A stretch of DNA of 64,000 nt, from contig JASFYF010000001.1 of NCBI GenBank assembly GCA_030055465.1, forward strand, positions 73,399 through 137,398, in the 5' to 3' direction. Of this stretch, positions 26,007 to 35,083 are shown piece by piece. The DNA comes from Candidatus Nezhaarchaeota archaeon (GTDB lineage Archaea; Thermoproteota; Methanomethylicia; Nezhaarchaeales; WYZ-LMO8). The notes under the pieces were generated by a model. That model was not told the DNA's origin. It did not search any database and saw only the letters and a program-made list of their open reading frames with translations. A program made the position numbers and the translations under genes. The first letter of the stretch is position 1; every line of letters begins with the position of its first letter.

Positions 26007-27014
26007 ATGTTTGGATCAACGTTGACCGGCAAGCCGCGGACGCTGCTTAAGCTCTTGTTCCCGATCTCCTTTATCGCGTGCTTCGCGGCGCTTTACTTCC
26101 TGTATCCTAAGTCCTTCGAGGAAACCTGGAAGGGCAGAACCTACTACTTGTTCTTTATATGGCTATGCCTCCTCGAGCTCGCGCTGAACTGGAGGGCCCT
26201 TGATGTTAAGGTCTCAGCGCTCAAGTCTAAGCGCTTCGCAGCCCTAGCCGCTGCAGCCTCTCTTCCAACGGCGTACTCGTTGGCCTCGGAGCTTTCCGGG
26301 CTGAACAACATGCTGGTTGAGGCGTTCCCAAAGCACTACGGGTTGGAAATATGGTCTAGGTTTATGCCGATCACGGTTGAATACCTGGTTCTATCAGCCC
26401 TATCAATACTCATTGTTTCGCTGGCCTACGGGTCCAACGGCCTTAAGGTCTTCGGCCTCCCGATATCCCTGCTGGGAGCTGTGGGATCCCTCTTCCTCCT
26501 AGACAACCTATACCCCTTTGGGGAGTTCACGCCGTTGCAGGCGCTGGTCCCAACAACCGCGAGGCTTGCAGCCTGCATATTAACCGTGATGGGGTACCAA
26601 GCGGAGGTGGGCGGTCAGATTTACAACACCCCGATTTTGACGGTTCAAGGCGATGGCGGCGAGGTCTCCTTCGGGGTGGCCTGGCCCTGCTCTGGCGTGG
26701 ACGGCCTCATAGTGTACTCGTTCACAACGCCCCTGATCCTAAGGGACTACGTCGCGTCGAGGACCGTTAAGATCGCGCTGTTTGCGGGTGGGGCTGCGGT
26801 CACCTACCTCATCAATGTCTTAAGGGTGGTGAGCATATTCCTGCTGGCCCTGGAACACGGAGCAACGTCGCTGGAGGTGCGGCGCTTCCACGACTACTAT
26901 GGCCCGCTGTACTCAATCGCCTGGATAACAGCGTTCCAGGCAATGCTAATTGGGTTTCAGCTCCTGCGAAGGGCCCGGCGTTGCGGATGCTTTATAAAAA
27001 AAGCCGGACACTAG
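26007..27014 (+). CDS. art: Archaeosortase/exosortase family transpeptidase
   Basis: 335-residue integral membrane protein with about eight helices and the three conserved catalytic positions of exosortase/archaeosortase proteins: Cys in WPCSGVDG (about residue 230), Arg in INVLRVVSIF and His in RRFHDYYGPLY. These enzymes cut C-terminal sorting signals after transit and attach the protein to lipid or the surface. The next gene ends in a PEF-type sorting signal, which makes it the likely substrate. Which archaeosortase class it belongs to needs a profile search. Confidence 0.88.
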   Translation: MFGSTLTGKPRTLLKLLFPISFIACFAALYFLYPKSFEETWKGRTYYLFFIWLCLLELALNWRALDVKVSALKSKRFAALAAAASLPTAYSLASELSGLNNMLVEAFPKHYGLEIWSRFMPITVEYLVLSALSILIVSLAYGSNGLKVFGLPISLLGAVGSLFLLDNLYPFGEFTPLQALVPTTARLAACILTVMGYQAEVGGQIYNTPILTVQGDGGEVSFGVAWPCSGVDGLIVYSFTTPLILRDYVASRTVKIALFAGGAAVTYLINVLRVVSIFLLALEHGATSLEVRRFHDYYGPLYSIAWITAFQAMLIGFQLLRRARRCGCFIKKAGH

Positions 27015-27028
27015 AACACTGTGGCAAA

Positions 27029-28066
27029 ATGTTAAGGCATGAAAAGGCGGCTTTAATTATAGTGGTGTTGGCATCCGTTAACCTCCTCCTTGGGGGGAGC
27101 GCTCTAGCACTCGACGCGTTCAGCTACGAGCTTCCATCAGCCATCTTAGAGAGCGTCAGCGCCACCGTAAACTGCACGAGCTCCCAGCTCGGCGTCGTAA
27201 GCATGGTGGGCTCAACAGACCAATCCCTCGTGCACTTTCCGCCTGGGCTAAACGTTAACAGGGCCGAGCTGACCAACGCGGTCTCGATGATGGTTGGCTT
27301 CTCGCGGCAAGCCTCGTGGCTGGTCTTCATCTTCAACAACACCGATGCGGCGACTGCTAGATCCCTCGCGGACGCTGTGAAGCCCTCCGTTGAGGCCGCG
27401 TTCGACGCTAGCTTCACGTGGAGCTCAATGGGCCCCATAGAGGAGGGCTACGTCAACGTGACCTACACGGGATTGGGGAAGGGCAACCTGCTGACATACG
27501 CGAGCTGGCTAATGGATAGGTGCCTAGCCCCAGACCTAGGCGGGTTCACGTCGACGTTCCTGCCCATGATCGGCGAGGCAAGCGCGTTCATCCAAGTCGG
27601 CGCCTCAAAGGAAAGCGGCGGGTTCAACTGGGTAACTCTCATGGCTGTGGGCTACTACACCAACATACCTGTTGGCGCAGGCCAGCACAAAATAGACTTC
27701 CTAGACCTACTCAACGTGCAGTCGCTCGAGCCGTCGAGGTACGCCTCCTTGGGGGGCTGGTATTCATCGACGGTCACCCTCGTCGTGGCCTCTAATGAGC
27801 CGGTCGAATACGTCTCCTCGGAGCCCAGTCTCGCAAGCCCACCATCAAGTCTTTATGGCTGGCACGTAAACCCCATTCAGCCTCAGCCACCCGTGCAGCT
27901 CATCGCGCAGTTCATGTTTGCCACTGACCCAACACCGGTTAACAGGCTTTCCCTAACGTTCAGCGGCCTAGTGATACCGGAATTCGCAACAGTGGCGCCA
28001 ATACTCGCCATCATGCTGGCAACATCGCTCGCGGTGGTAGCCTTCAAGAGGGGGGGCCGCCAATAA
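27029..28066 (+). CDS. Secreted PEF-CTERM protein, probable archaeosortase substrate
   Basis: ATG at 27029 (345 residues) is chosen because a TATA box (TTTATAAA, about 26990-26997) is about 32 nt upstream and the protein then opens with a short basic head and signal helix (IIVVLASVNLLLGGSALA). The body is beta-rich with several Asn-x-Ser/Thr sites. The C-terminus is tripartite: VIPEF, a hydrophobic helix (VAPILAIMLATSLAVVAF) and KRGGRQ, exactly the PEF-CTERM layout. Directly downstream of the archaeosortase with its own promoter. Function of the body unknown. Confidence 0.8.
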   Translation: MLRHEKAALIIVVLASVNLLLGGSALALDAFSYELPSAILESVSATVNCTSSQLGVVSMVGSTDQSLVHFPPGLNVNRAELTNAVSMMVGFSRQASWLVFIFNNTDAATARSLADAVKPSVEAAFDASFTWSSMGPIEEGYVNVTYTGLGKGNLLTYASWLMDRCLAPDLGGFTSTFLPMIGEASAFIQVGASKESGGFNWVTLMAVGYYTNIPVGAGQHKIDFLDLLNVQSLEPSRYASLGGWYSSTVTLVVASNEPVEYVSSEPSLASPPSSLYGWHVNPIQPQPPVQLIAQFMFATDPTPVNRLSLTFSGLVIPEFATVAPILAIMLATSLAVVAFKRGGRQ

Positions 28067-28188
28067 ACTCCACCTCCATTTTTTAGAGGTAAAACCACAG
28101 TAAATCGCCTCGAGGAGCCAGACGAGGAAGCCCGAAGGGTTGCAGAGCAGCTTCCCACGCTACGGGCGAGGGCGCTCCACATCCTGGG

Positions 28189-28602
28189 CTACTGTACTTG
28201 CTTCTTGGGTTTCCATCGTTTACCTTTAAAGCACATGGTCAGCCTCGGCGCGATCCATGATAGTATGAAGGCAACGAGGAGGAGCACGGTGAAGAACAGC
28301 GTCACGGCCCCCAAAACCACGTGCCCGGTTGCAGCATATCCGCATACGGCTACTGTGAATGCAGCGGCCAGCAAGAGAACCTCAAGCAGCCTCTTGACTG
28401 GGCGATCGCTCTCCACGTGAAACGCGGCGATGTGCGATGCCGTGATAAATAGGAATACAAGCCCGAGAATGGCTCTCCCCGCATCTCCCAATGCGACGCC
28501 GCTCAGCATAATCGATAGGGCAACGAGGCACCACGAGGCGAGCATGACAAAGCCGAGTTTCCGCCGCGCCCCCACGAGCCCCACCATCCCATGCTCCATC
28601 AA
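28189..28602 (-). CDS. Four-helix membrane protein of unknown function
   Basis: 137 residues with hydrophobic segments at about 15-38, 43-61, 71-88 and 93-115, ending in a basic KGKRWKPKKQVQ tail (positive-inside). No motif recognised. Convergent with the PEF-CTERM gene. Start at either of two adjacent ATG codons. Confidence 0.55.
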   Translation of the reverse strand: MMEHGMVGLVGARRKLGFVMLASWCLVALSIMLSGVALGDAGRAILGLVFLFITASHIAAFHVESDRPVKRLLEVLLLAAAFTVAVCGYAATGHVVLGAVTLFFTVLLLVAFILSWIAPRLTMCFKGKRWKPKKQVQ

Positions 28603-28875
28603 TATGAAACGTTAAAGCAACCCATAAACCTTCCCAGCCGAGCTCCGCACTCGAAACCCGCCCCACCGTCAACAAGGTCGGCGGCCAACGCCCCATAAAG
28701 AGGGATTAAAGCAGGCTGAAACGTTCGGTGAAGCCCGTGAACCTAGTTATGGAAGGCATCAATGGACATCGAGCTCAACGAGCCTAAACCAATGCATGGC
28801 TGCGCAAAACACCTGAGAAGAACAAGCAGCCTTATAGTTTTGGTCGTAATAATATATTTTGAGGGGTGCCGGGAC

Positions 28876-29442
28876 TTGTCGGATTACCTCCGCTCGGAGC
28901 ATGAGTTAACACACGTGCTCCTCGTCCTCCACCAAGTCATGAGAGAGGTCCTGAAACACATAGAATCATCCGAGAAGCGCGCCTCCACCAGCCTCAAGTT
29001 TCACCTGAGGCTTGCAGGCCGCCGCGTAAACATAATAGTGGAGCACCTCGAGGCTGCCCTTGAAGAGCTGAACGCTGAACCCCACGTGGAGCTAAGCGAA
29101 AAAGAAATCGAAAAAGCGCTTGGAACCGTGGCCGTTGAGGCAATCGCAAAGCTCAAGAAGAGCATAGCCGAGTTCATCGATGAGGCTGCCAAGCCCCTGG
29201 GGAAACGGGAACTCAACGTCCTCCACCTTTCCGCGGTTCTAACGGACTTCGCGGAGGTGCTGAACATAGCGGCAGCCTTCATAAAGCTCCTATGCCTAAC
29301 ATTGGAGAAAAGCCCGGACATCCATGTTTGGAGGGCGAGCCTAGCGCTTCAGGCCGTAGCGCGAGACATGGAGATAATAGTCCACATGCATCACCAGCTC
29401 ACGTCGAACCCCGACATGCTGGCCAAGGAGGTGGCGCGTTAA
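28876..29442 (+). CDS. All-helical protein of unknown function
   Basis: A TTG at 28876 is favoured over the ATG at 28762. GAGGGGTG lies 7 nt upstream, a TATA-like TAATATATTTT (28846-28856) lies about 25 nt upstream, and the longer version would encode the promoter. The 188-residue product is rich in Leu, Glu and Ala with heptad-like spacing (LRLAGRRVNIIVEHLEAALEEL), suggesting a helical bundle. No Cys, no membrane helix. Family not recognised; a four-helix PhoU- or chemotaxis-like fold is only a guess. Confidence 0.5.
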   Translation: MSDYLRSEHELTHVLLVLHQVMREVLKHIESSEKRASTSLKFHLRLAGRRVNIIVEHLEAALEELNAEPHVELSEKEIEKALGTVAVEAIAKLKKSIAEFIDEAAKPLGKRELNVLHLSAVLTDFAEVLNIAAAFIKLLCLTLEKSPDIHVWRASLALQAVARDMEIIVHMHHQLTSNPDMLAKEVAR

Positions 29443-29666
29443 ATCCATAAGGCCTTGGCGCCCCTACTCTCTGAGGCTTCAATCCCCTCCGCATCGAGAG
29501 GGCCCAGCACCTCAGCTGAAGCGCGCAACCTTAATCTGATAAGCCGCCAAGAGCCATGGCCCCAAGGCTGAAGGGACTGCTCAAGCGCGATGCTAAGATG
29601 ATAGGAATGTGCCCGGAAAATTTCAAGCGAAAAACATAGATGTTCTCGCAGGAGCAGTTAAACACC

Positions 29667-32120
29667 TTAGCCTGCCCTTCGGCTCCTCACCCATGAGAGT
29701 AGAAGCACGGCGACTAGGACGAGCGCAATTGCAATTAGGAGGAGCCAAGGCCACTCAAGCCACTTCATTTCAGATTCCAGGACCCTCATCGAGAGGGCCG
29801 CTGGCCCGACAAGGCCATCGCTGATCCCCACGACGGCTACCGGGTAGACCCCTCTCGGCGTTGAGGCTGAGGCTGAAATCACCAGCAGGCTCGTAGCCGT
29901 GGGGGAGCTTGGACCGACGGTCACAGAGCCCGGCTTGAAATGGGCCTTAACGCCGCTCGGCAAGCCGAGGGCTGAGAACTCCACGATCTTCGGGTTTAAC
30001 CCGCCCCTGTACGCTACCGTGACGTTTACAACGACTTCACCCCCTTGGCGTAGGGTCACGTCGGGCGGCGACGTTGAGATGGAGAAGGAGAAGAAGCACG
30101 CGGTCACGTTCACCGGGCTGCTGATTGAAAGCTGGATCCGGCTTGTGGATCCGGAGGCATCCCCAGCCCAGCAGTCGAACGCGTATCCAAGGCTCGGGAT
30201 GGCTGATAGAGTCACCGTCACCCCCTCATCGTAGAACTGGCCTGGGCTCTCGGGGGAGGCCGAGGCGCTTCCGCCAGTGGGCGGATCCACGCGTATCGAT
30301 AGCATATGCTGCCTCTTCACGTAGGCCACCAGCTCCACGTCGCCCATTACGGTCAGGGTCCTAGAGGCGGCTGCAGCCGAGTCACCCCACCCAGTGAAGA
30401 TGTATCGAGTCCCGGAATTCACGGTGAACGGCGAATCCACCTCCACCGTGTGGAGGCCCGCTTGAACTGTCACGTTCACCTTGCCGTCGGAGCCCACCGC
30501 GTAGGTCTCCCCGTCAACTCTAACGCGTGCTCCGGGGGCACCCAGCAGGGTTCCGTTGAGGTAGACGTGGACCGTCAGGGTGTATGCTGCGCGCTTGAAG
30601 GCTGCCGTCAAGGAGTGGGGACTGTCCATCACCAACGATGTGGAGCCGCTCCTCCCCAGCTCAACTCCATCGAGAAGCCAGCGATCAAAAACGTATCCGG
30701 CGCTGGGGGCAGCCGACACGTTAACCGACGAGTCCAAGTCAAGCCAGTGCACCCCGACAGCCGGATCCGTCGCTCCAGCCCCCATTGGATTGACGCTTAT
30801 CGCAAGCTGGTGCTCGACGTGGTAGGGCGGGCTTATGCTTTTAGGCTCGGACACCACCACCAAGCCGCTTGGAGGGCTGTGGCATGCATAGCGCCTTCCA
30901 CTGCTCGCCGAGCCGACAACCTCCCTGTAAGCGTAGGTGTGGGAGGAGCCGTTATCCCACCAGAACCAGGCTGGAGGGCTGTAGGCCACGCCGTCAACCG
31001 TTAAGGCGGCCTCCGAGGCGTCGCCTCCCAGACCGCTCGCGGAGAAGAGCCACCGGTATTGCGCCTTGTAGGATGCCATTACCGATGCACCTCCAAGCTG
31101 TACAACTATCACGCCGCTCCTTGAAGTCGAAGCCCCGCTCGACGATGACCACGCGTACCTCTTATCGGGATGCGACGACTCAACAGTTGCCATCCACTCG
31201 AACGAGTGGGTCGACCCGACGCTCCAAGTGAAGCTCTTTGGCAGATCGCTGAGGCGGTAATCAACTCCGTCAACCTTCAAGAGCGTGCCCGCAGCGTCGG
31301 ATTCCAGCCCCTCAGCCGAGAAGGTCACCGTCGCCGTCGTCGGCTGCTGCCTAAGCGTGTAGTCCACGTACAGCGTGTAGAGCACATCGGCCACGTAATT
31401 TACGGCGAGGTTAAGCGACTCCCCCGCCCTAGCGAGGAAAGTCTGGTTGAGCCAATCGTAGTTTTCATCCATCCAGACGCACGTGAGCCCCCTCCCGAGC
31501 CCATCGAAGGTGGTGTCGTAGGCGAGCTCCACGGCCGCATTGTATGCTGACACCAGCCTAAGCTCACCATCAAAGGAGAGGAAGGAGTTGAACGGAGCAC
31601 TGTAGCTCGACGTCTTGGAGTTAACGTAGATTTCGTAGTCGCCGTGGTGGCTTTCCTCACCCCAATCCGTGCCGGAGCCCATTACGTGGCTGAAGACGGC
31701 CACATCGGCTATGTAATGCGTCATCGCTCCAGCATACTTCGCGGCTTCAGCGTAATTCCCGGCCAGCAGGCGCTCGAGCGCCTGAATATACATTGCCCTA
31801 GCCCTCGCGGCGGCCGACGCATCTGTGAGCCTGCCGCTGGAGTCGAAGTAGATGTGGTGGAACGCGGTGTCGCCTATCCCATCTGGGGCTTGACCGTTAT
31901 CGGGAAGCTCCGTGCCGTAGAGGTACCAGGCCATGTTGGAGGCGATCCAGCCCTTAGCCTCTTGGGGAAGCCAATCCAAGGCATGCTCAGCTATCCAGTC
32001 ATGGGTTCCATAGTCTGGATGGTAGGGAGTTAAACTGTAGCCGCCGTTGCTCCAGGCTAGAGAGCTGGAAGTCAACGACAAGGCGAGAACGCACAGCGCA
32101 AGCATACCTTCAAGCCTCAA
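29667..32120 (-). CDS. Secreted zinc-dependent phospholipase C-like protein with surface repeats
   Basis: 817 residues. Signal peptide to about residue 22, leaving Trp at the mature N-terminus as in bacterial zinc phospholipase C. The domain (about 23-250) carries further metal ligands: GTHDWIAEHAL, HHIYF, the MTHYIADVAVFSH helix and HHGDYE. After this come about five beta-rich repeats with the consensus GYxFDxW plus TLTVxV (about 260-690), resembling InlB/Flg_new-type or 'bacterial repeat' modules. An Ig-like segment (about 690-785), one transmembrane helix and SRRAG complete it. Likely a cell-surface lipid- or phosphoester-hydrolase. Stands alone. Confidence 0.78.
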   Translation of the reverse strand: MRLEGMLALCVLALSLTSSSLAWSNGGYSLTPYHPDYGTHDWIAEHALDWLPQEAKGWIASNMAWYLYGTELPDNGQAPDGIGDTAFHHIYFDSSGRLTDASAAARARAMYIQALERLLAGNYAEAAKYAGAMTHYIADVAVFSHVMGSGTDWGEESHHGDYEIYVNSKTSSYSAPFNSFLSFDGELRLVSAYNAAVELAYDTTFDGLGRGLTCVWMDENYDWLNQTFLARAGESLNLAVNYVADVLYTLYVDYTLRQQPTTATVTFSAEGLESDAAGTLLKVDGVDYRLSDLPKSFTWSVGSTHSFEWMATVESSHPDKRYAWSSSSGASTSRSGVIVVQLGGASVMASYKAQYRWLFSASGLGGDASEAALTVDGVAYSPPAWFWWDNGSSHTYAYREVVGSASSGRRYACHSPPSGLVVVSEPKSISPPYHVEHQLAISVNPMGAGATDPAVGVHWLDLDSSVNVSAAPSAGYVFDRWLLDGVELGRSGSTSLVMDSPHSLTAAFKRAAYTLTVHVYLNGTLLGAPGARVRVDGETYAVGSDGKVNVTVQAGLHTVEVDSPFTVNSGTRYIFTGWGDSAAAASRTLTVMGDVELVAYVKRQHMLSIRVDPPTGGSASASPESPGQFYDEGVTVTLSAIPSLGYAFDCWAGDASGSTSRIQLSISSPVNVTACFFSFSISTSPPDVTLRQGGEVVVNVTVAYRGGLNPKIVEFSALGLPSGVKAHFKPGSVTVGPSSPTATSLLVISASASTPRGVYPVAVVGISDGLVGPAALSMRVLESEMKWLEWPWLLLIAIALVLVAVLLLSWVRSRRAG

Positions 32121-32206
32121 CTAGTAACACCACCGCCCATATCATGGATCCCAGACCTAATATCGCCTCACTCTTCTCTAAAGCGTTTGCATAGCAGCCA
32201 AGCCTA

Positions 32207-32276
32207 GGGGCACCCGTGAAGACCCGGCCTCAGGCTGGAGGTCGGGCAGCCCCGGAGGATATTAGGTATTCACGGG
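32207..32276. ncRNA. Candidate structured element upstream of ferritin
   Basis: CCCGTGAA (32213-32220) pairs with TTCACGGG (32269-32276). Inside it, CCCGGCCTC (32223-32231) pairs with GAGGTCGGG (32238-32246) with a single G-U over a 6-nt loop. GGGGC (32207-32211) outside could pair with GCCCC (32249-32253) inside, giving a pseudoknot. It is not a tRNA: no T-arm, and it is too short. About 180 bp before the ferritin start. Either an RNA gene or a DNA inverted repeat; strand undetermined. Confidence 0.3.
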
Positions 32277-32458
32277 CGTCGATGGGCGGCGTTGCCCTTT
32301 TAGGGCCTGGGGGCCATTCCTAAAGTATTATTATTACTAATGATATTATGCAGCCGCGGCGTGCAGGCCATTCCTTAACCCGTCGCGCAGGCTGGACGCC
32401 GATCCTGAAGGACGCCAACGCTTAAATTGGCTTCGCGCACAACTATACATGGTGAGCT

Positions 32459-32953
32459 ATGTCCCTCTTGAGCCCCAAGATGGAGGAGCTGCTCAACGGG
32501 CAGCTCAAAGAGGAATTGAAGAACGCCTACCTGTACCTATCAATGGCCGCGTACTTCGACGGCCTAGGGTTAAGGGGCTTCGCCAACTACTTCAAGGTTC
32601 AGGCTAAGGAGGAGCTCGGCCACGCCATGAAAATGTACGAGTTCATATACGGCGCTGGAGGCAGGGTGTCGCTGGGCGACCTGCCCAAGCCGAAGGACTC
32701 CTGGAGCTCAGTCATCAACGCCGTGGAGGACTTCCACGCGGCGGAGGTTGAAAACACCAAGAGGTTCTACAGGCTTATGGACGAGAGCAGGAGGGAAGGC
32801 AACGTGTCTGTGGAATCCTTCCTAAAGTGGTTCGTCGACGAGCAGGTTGAGGAGGTTAGCAGCGCCGCCGACCTCCTAGCGAAGGTCAAGATGATTGGAG
32901 ACCACAAAAGCGCCCTCCTAGTGTTGGACTACAAGCTCGCCGAGAGGAAGTAA
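32459..32953 (+). CDS. ftn: Ferritin
   Basis: 164-residue non-haem ferritin storing iron in a 24-mer shell. Ferroxidase ligands are in the helices EELKNAYLYLSMAAYFD and AKEELGHAMKMYEFI, with VEDFHAAEVENTK and the later WFVDEQVEEVS helix matching bacterial/archaeal FtnA. GGTGA lies 6-7 nt before the ATG. A TATA-like CTTAAATT at about 32421 precedes it. Confidence 0.92.
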   Translation: MSLLSPKMEELLNGQLKEELKNAYLYLSMAAYFDGLGLRGFANYFKVQAKEELGHAMKMYEFIYGAGGRVSLGDLPKPKDSWSSVINAVEDFHAAEVENTKRFYRLMDESRREGNVSVESFLKWFVDEQVEEVSSAADLLAKVKMIGDHKSALLVLDYKLAERK

Positions 32954-33091
32954 AGCCACTGCGTGCTTCAACTTTAAGCAGAATAATCGCCACTATTCTT
33001 TTCTCTCAAGGTCAGGTGGGGCTTGCACACGTTAACCCACCAACGCTCCCCCTAAATGATGGATAAACTATATCTTGCCCCTGATGCCTAG

Positions 33092-33643
33092 GTGTCCTCG
33101 AGGTTTGGTGCTATGGATGAGTCCCCCTCCAAGGGTTGGCTGGCCGAGATGCTCTGCTGTTGCAGCCTTCTTGAAGACTTCGTGGCTAAGGCTTACCGGC
33201 GCATAGCGCTCTTGGTAGCCGATAGGGACGTTAAGCTGTTGCTGCGCTACCTGGCCAACGACAGCCTTAAACATGCAAGGACCTTGAGTGATATGTCCAA
33301 GAGGCTGTCAGCTAAGGTGAATGTCAACCCCGAAAAGTGCTCGAAGCTCATGGGCGAGGCCTGGATGAACGCCTTCAAAGACGCCGAGAGATGGCTTTCC
33401 CGCAAGGAGAAGGTGGGCGCTGAAGAACTTCTAGCCCTAATAGCCTCAATGGAGGCGATCGAGAAGCTCGCCGGCGAGGAGTACTTGATGGTTATTAACG
33501 CGAAGCTCCTGGAGTCGCTGCTCGAGGAGCACGGACTTAAGTTCAAGCACTACAAGGCGATTCTGGAGTGGATAGCTGAAGATGAGAAAAGGCACGAGGC
33601 GATCATGAAGGCCGTCAGGGAGATTATCAGCCGACAGCCCTGA
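33092..33643 (+). CDS. Ferritin-like/rubrerythrin-type diiron protein
   Basis: 183 residues. Four helices carry spaced Glu/His pairs: LLEDFVAKAYRRI, DSLKHARTL, SMEAIEKLAGEEYL and AEDEKRHEAI. This pattern is expected of a ferritin-like diiron centre. No rubredoxin domain or C-terminal Cys pairs; an N-terminal CCC cluster is unusual. GTG 33092 is about 25 nt after ACTATAT (leaderless). Between ferritin and the flavoprotein, so a peroxidase or iron-handling role is plausible but unproven. Confidence 0.62.
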   Translation: MSSRFGAMDESPSKGWLAEMLCCCSLLEDFVAKAYRRIALLVADRDVKLLLRYLANDSLKHARTLSDMSKRLSAKVNVNPEKCSKLMGEAWMNAFKDAERWLSRKEKVGAEELLALIASMEAIEKLAGEEYLMVINAKLLESLLEEHGLKFKHYKAILEWIAEDEKRHEAIMKAVREIISRQP

Positions 33644-33663
33644 AGCCCACCAACGCGTCTCCC

Positions 33664-34827
33664 CTACGCCTCCCTCCTAACCTTCTCGGCCAACGCCTCG
33701 GCGGCCTCGGCGACGCGCTTCAGGTCCTCAGCCGTGGGAGAGCCCTTAACTTCTACGGAGCCCACGACCTCAAGCTTTAACCCCTCAAGCGTCTTTCCAA
33801 GCTGCTTGACGGCGCCTCCTCCCCACCCATAAGAGCCTAGGAGAAGCGCGAACTTGGCTGGCGGGCGCAGCGAGCCAACGAGGTGCGCAATGTGGAAGGC
33901 GATGGGGTGGGCTCCGCCCAACACGGTTGGGGCCCCCAGCACTATGGCCCTGGAGTCCACGAGGTCGGCGACGGCTTCGCCTACGTCCGCAACCTCTAAG
34001 TTGTGAACCGCCACCTCAACGTTCTCGGCCTCCAAGGTTTCGACTGCCCGCTTCACCATCAGTTCCGTGCTGCCCCACATGCTCACGTATACAACCGTCA
34101 CCTTCCTGCGGGTCTCGCCGCCCGCCCACCTCCTATAGGCCTCCAGAATCTGCTTGGGGTGCCTGTGCACCGGCCCGTGGCTTGGAGCTATCAAGCGAAC
34201 GTCAAGCTTCTCAACCCTTTGAAGTGCCCTCTGGGCCATCGCTCTGAAGGGCATCATTATCTCGCCCCAGTACCTGCGGGCGTGAACTAGTAGGTCCTCT
34301 ACCTCGTCGCTGTACAGGCCCCCTGCAAGGTGGGAGCCGAAGAAGTCGCAGGAGAAGAGAATCCCCTCCTCCTCTAGGTAGGTGAACATGGTTTCAGGCC
34401 AGTGCAGCATTGGGGCTTCAATAAACCTGAGGGTTTTGCCGCCCAGGTTGACGGCTTCGCCGTCCCTCACAACCATCACCCTATCGGGCTGCACTCTGTA
34501 CAGCGCCTGGGCCATCGAGGCCCCTTGGCTTGTGGTCACCAGCTTTGCCTTGGAGGCTATCTTCAACATGTGCGGTATGGCGCCCGCGTGGTCCGGCTCG
34601 GCGTGATTCATCACTATGTAGCTTATGCCCCCCGGATCGGTTAAGCCGCGGAGCTTCTCTTCCAGCTCGAGCTCAAACCCGGGGTTCACGGTGTCTATGA
34701 GCGCCTCCCCTCCATCGCCCACAATGAGGTATGAGTTGTACGAGGTTCCCTTCGGGAGTGGAATCAACGAGTCGAAGAGCCTGCGGCTCCAGTCCCTTGA
34801 GCCAACCCAGTAGACTCCATCCGCCAA
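33664..34827 (-). CDS. fprA: A-type flavoprotein (FprA; oxygen or NO reductase)
   Basis: TTG 34827 gives 387 residues, the usual size. A longer frame to 35178 adds unlikely sequence, and a TATA-like ATTATATC lies near 34868-34875. The N-terminal metallo-beta-lactamase domain keeps the diiron ligands NHAEPDHAG, LHWPETMF, CDFFGSH and SHGPVHR. The C-terminal flavodoxin domain begins VTVVYVSMWGSTELM and contains GSYGWGGGAVKQLGK. Such enzymes reduce O2 to water (or NO to N2O) using F420H2 or rubredoxin. Next to ferritin genes, it completes an oxygen/iron defence group. Confidence 0.9.
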   Translation of the reverse strand: MADGVYWVGSRDWSRRLFDSLIPLPKGTSYNSYLIVGDGGEALIDTVNPGFELELEEKLRGLTDPGGISYIVMNHAEPDHAGAIPHMLKIASKAKLVTTSQGASMAQALYRVQPDRVMVVRDGEAVNLGGKTLRFIEAPMLHWPETMFTYLEEEGILFSCDFFGSHLAGGLYSDEVEDLLVHARRYWGEIMMPFRAMAQRALQRVEKLDVRLIAPSHGPVHRHPKQILEAYRRWAGGETRRKVTVVYVSMWGSTELMVKRAVETLEAENVEVAVHNLEVADVGEAVADLVDSRAIVLGAPTVLGGAHPIAFHIAHLVGSLRPPAKFALLLGSYGWGGGAVKQLGKTLEGLKLEVVGSVEVKGSPTAEDLKRVAEAAEALAEKVRREA

Positions 34828-35083
34828 CCTAAAAGTGCTGTGGCCAAGCAAACCTGAAAGCCCTCCGATATAATTACTCGCCCTTCCAATAAAAAGCTGT
34901 GGGATCAGCCGAGCGGAGTTCAGGGCAGGCCTTATCATCGTGGGCTGAAGCCGTGCGGTGGTCTCAAGGCTTAGCGGAGCACGCGGAGCCGGTGTGGCTT
35001 GGAGGGTTCCGCCCACATGGAACAGTTCCATGGCGATATAGGTTATAGGGCTGCCCGGCGTTTCCCTACTCAAGGTGAGAGCC

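Noticed and set aside
28762..28875. N-terminal extension of the helical protein from ATG 28762
   Set aside because: It would translate the TATA-like promoter and the Shine-Dalgarno-like GAGGGGTG; TTG 28876 fits better.
32200..32285. tRNA gene
   Set aside because: The outer stem is acceptor-like, but no D- or T-arm sequence is present and the span is only about 64 nt.
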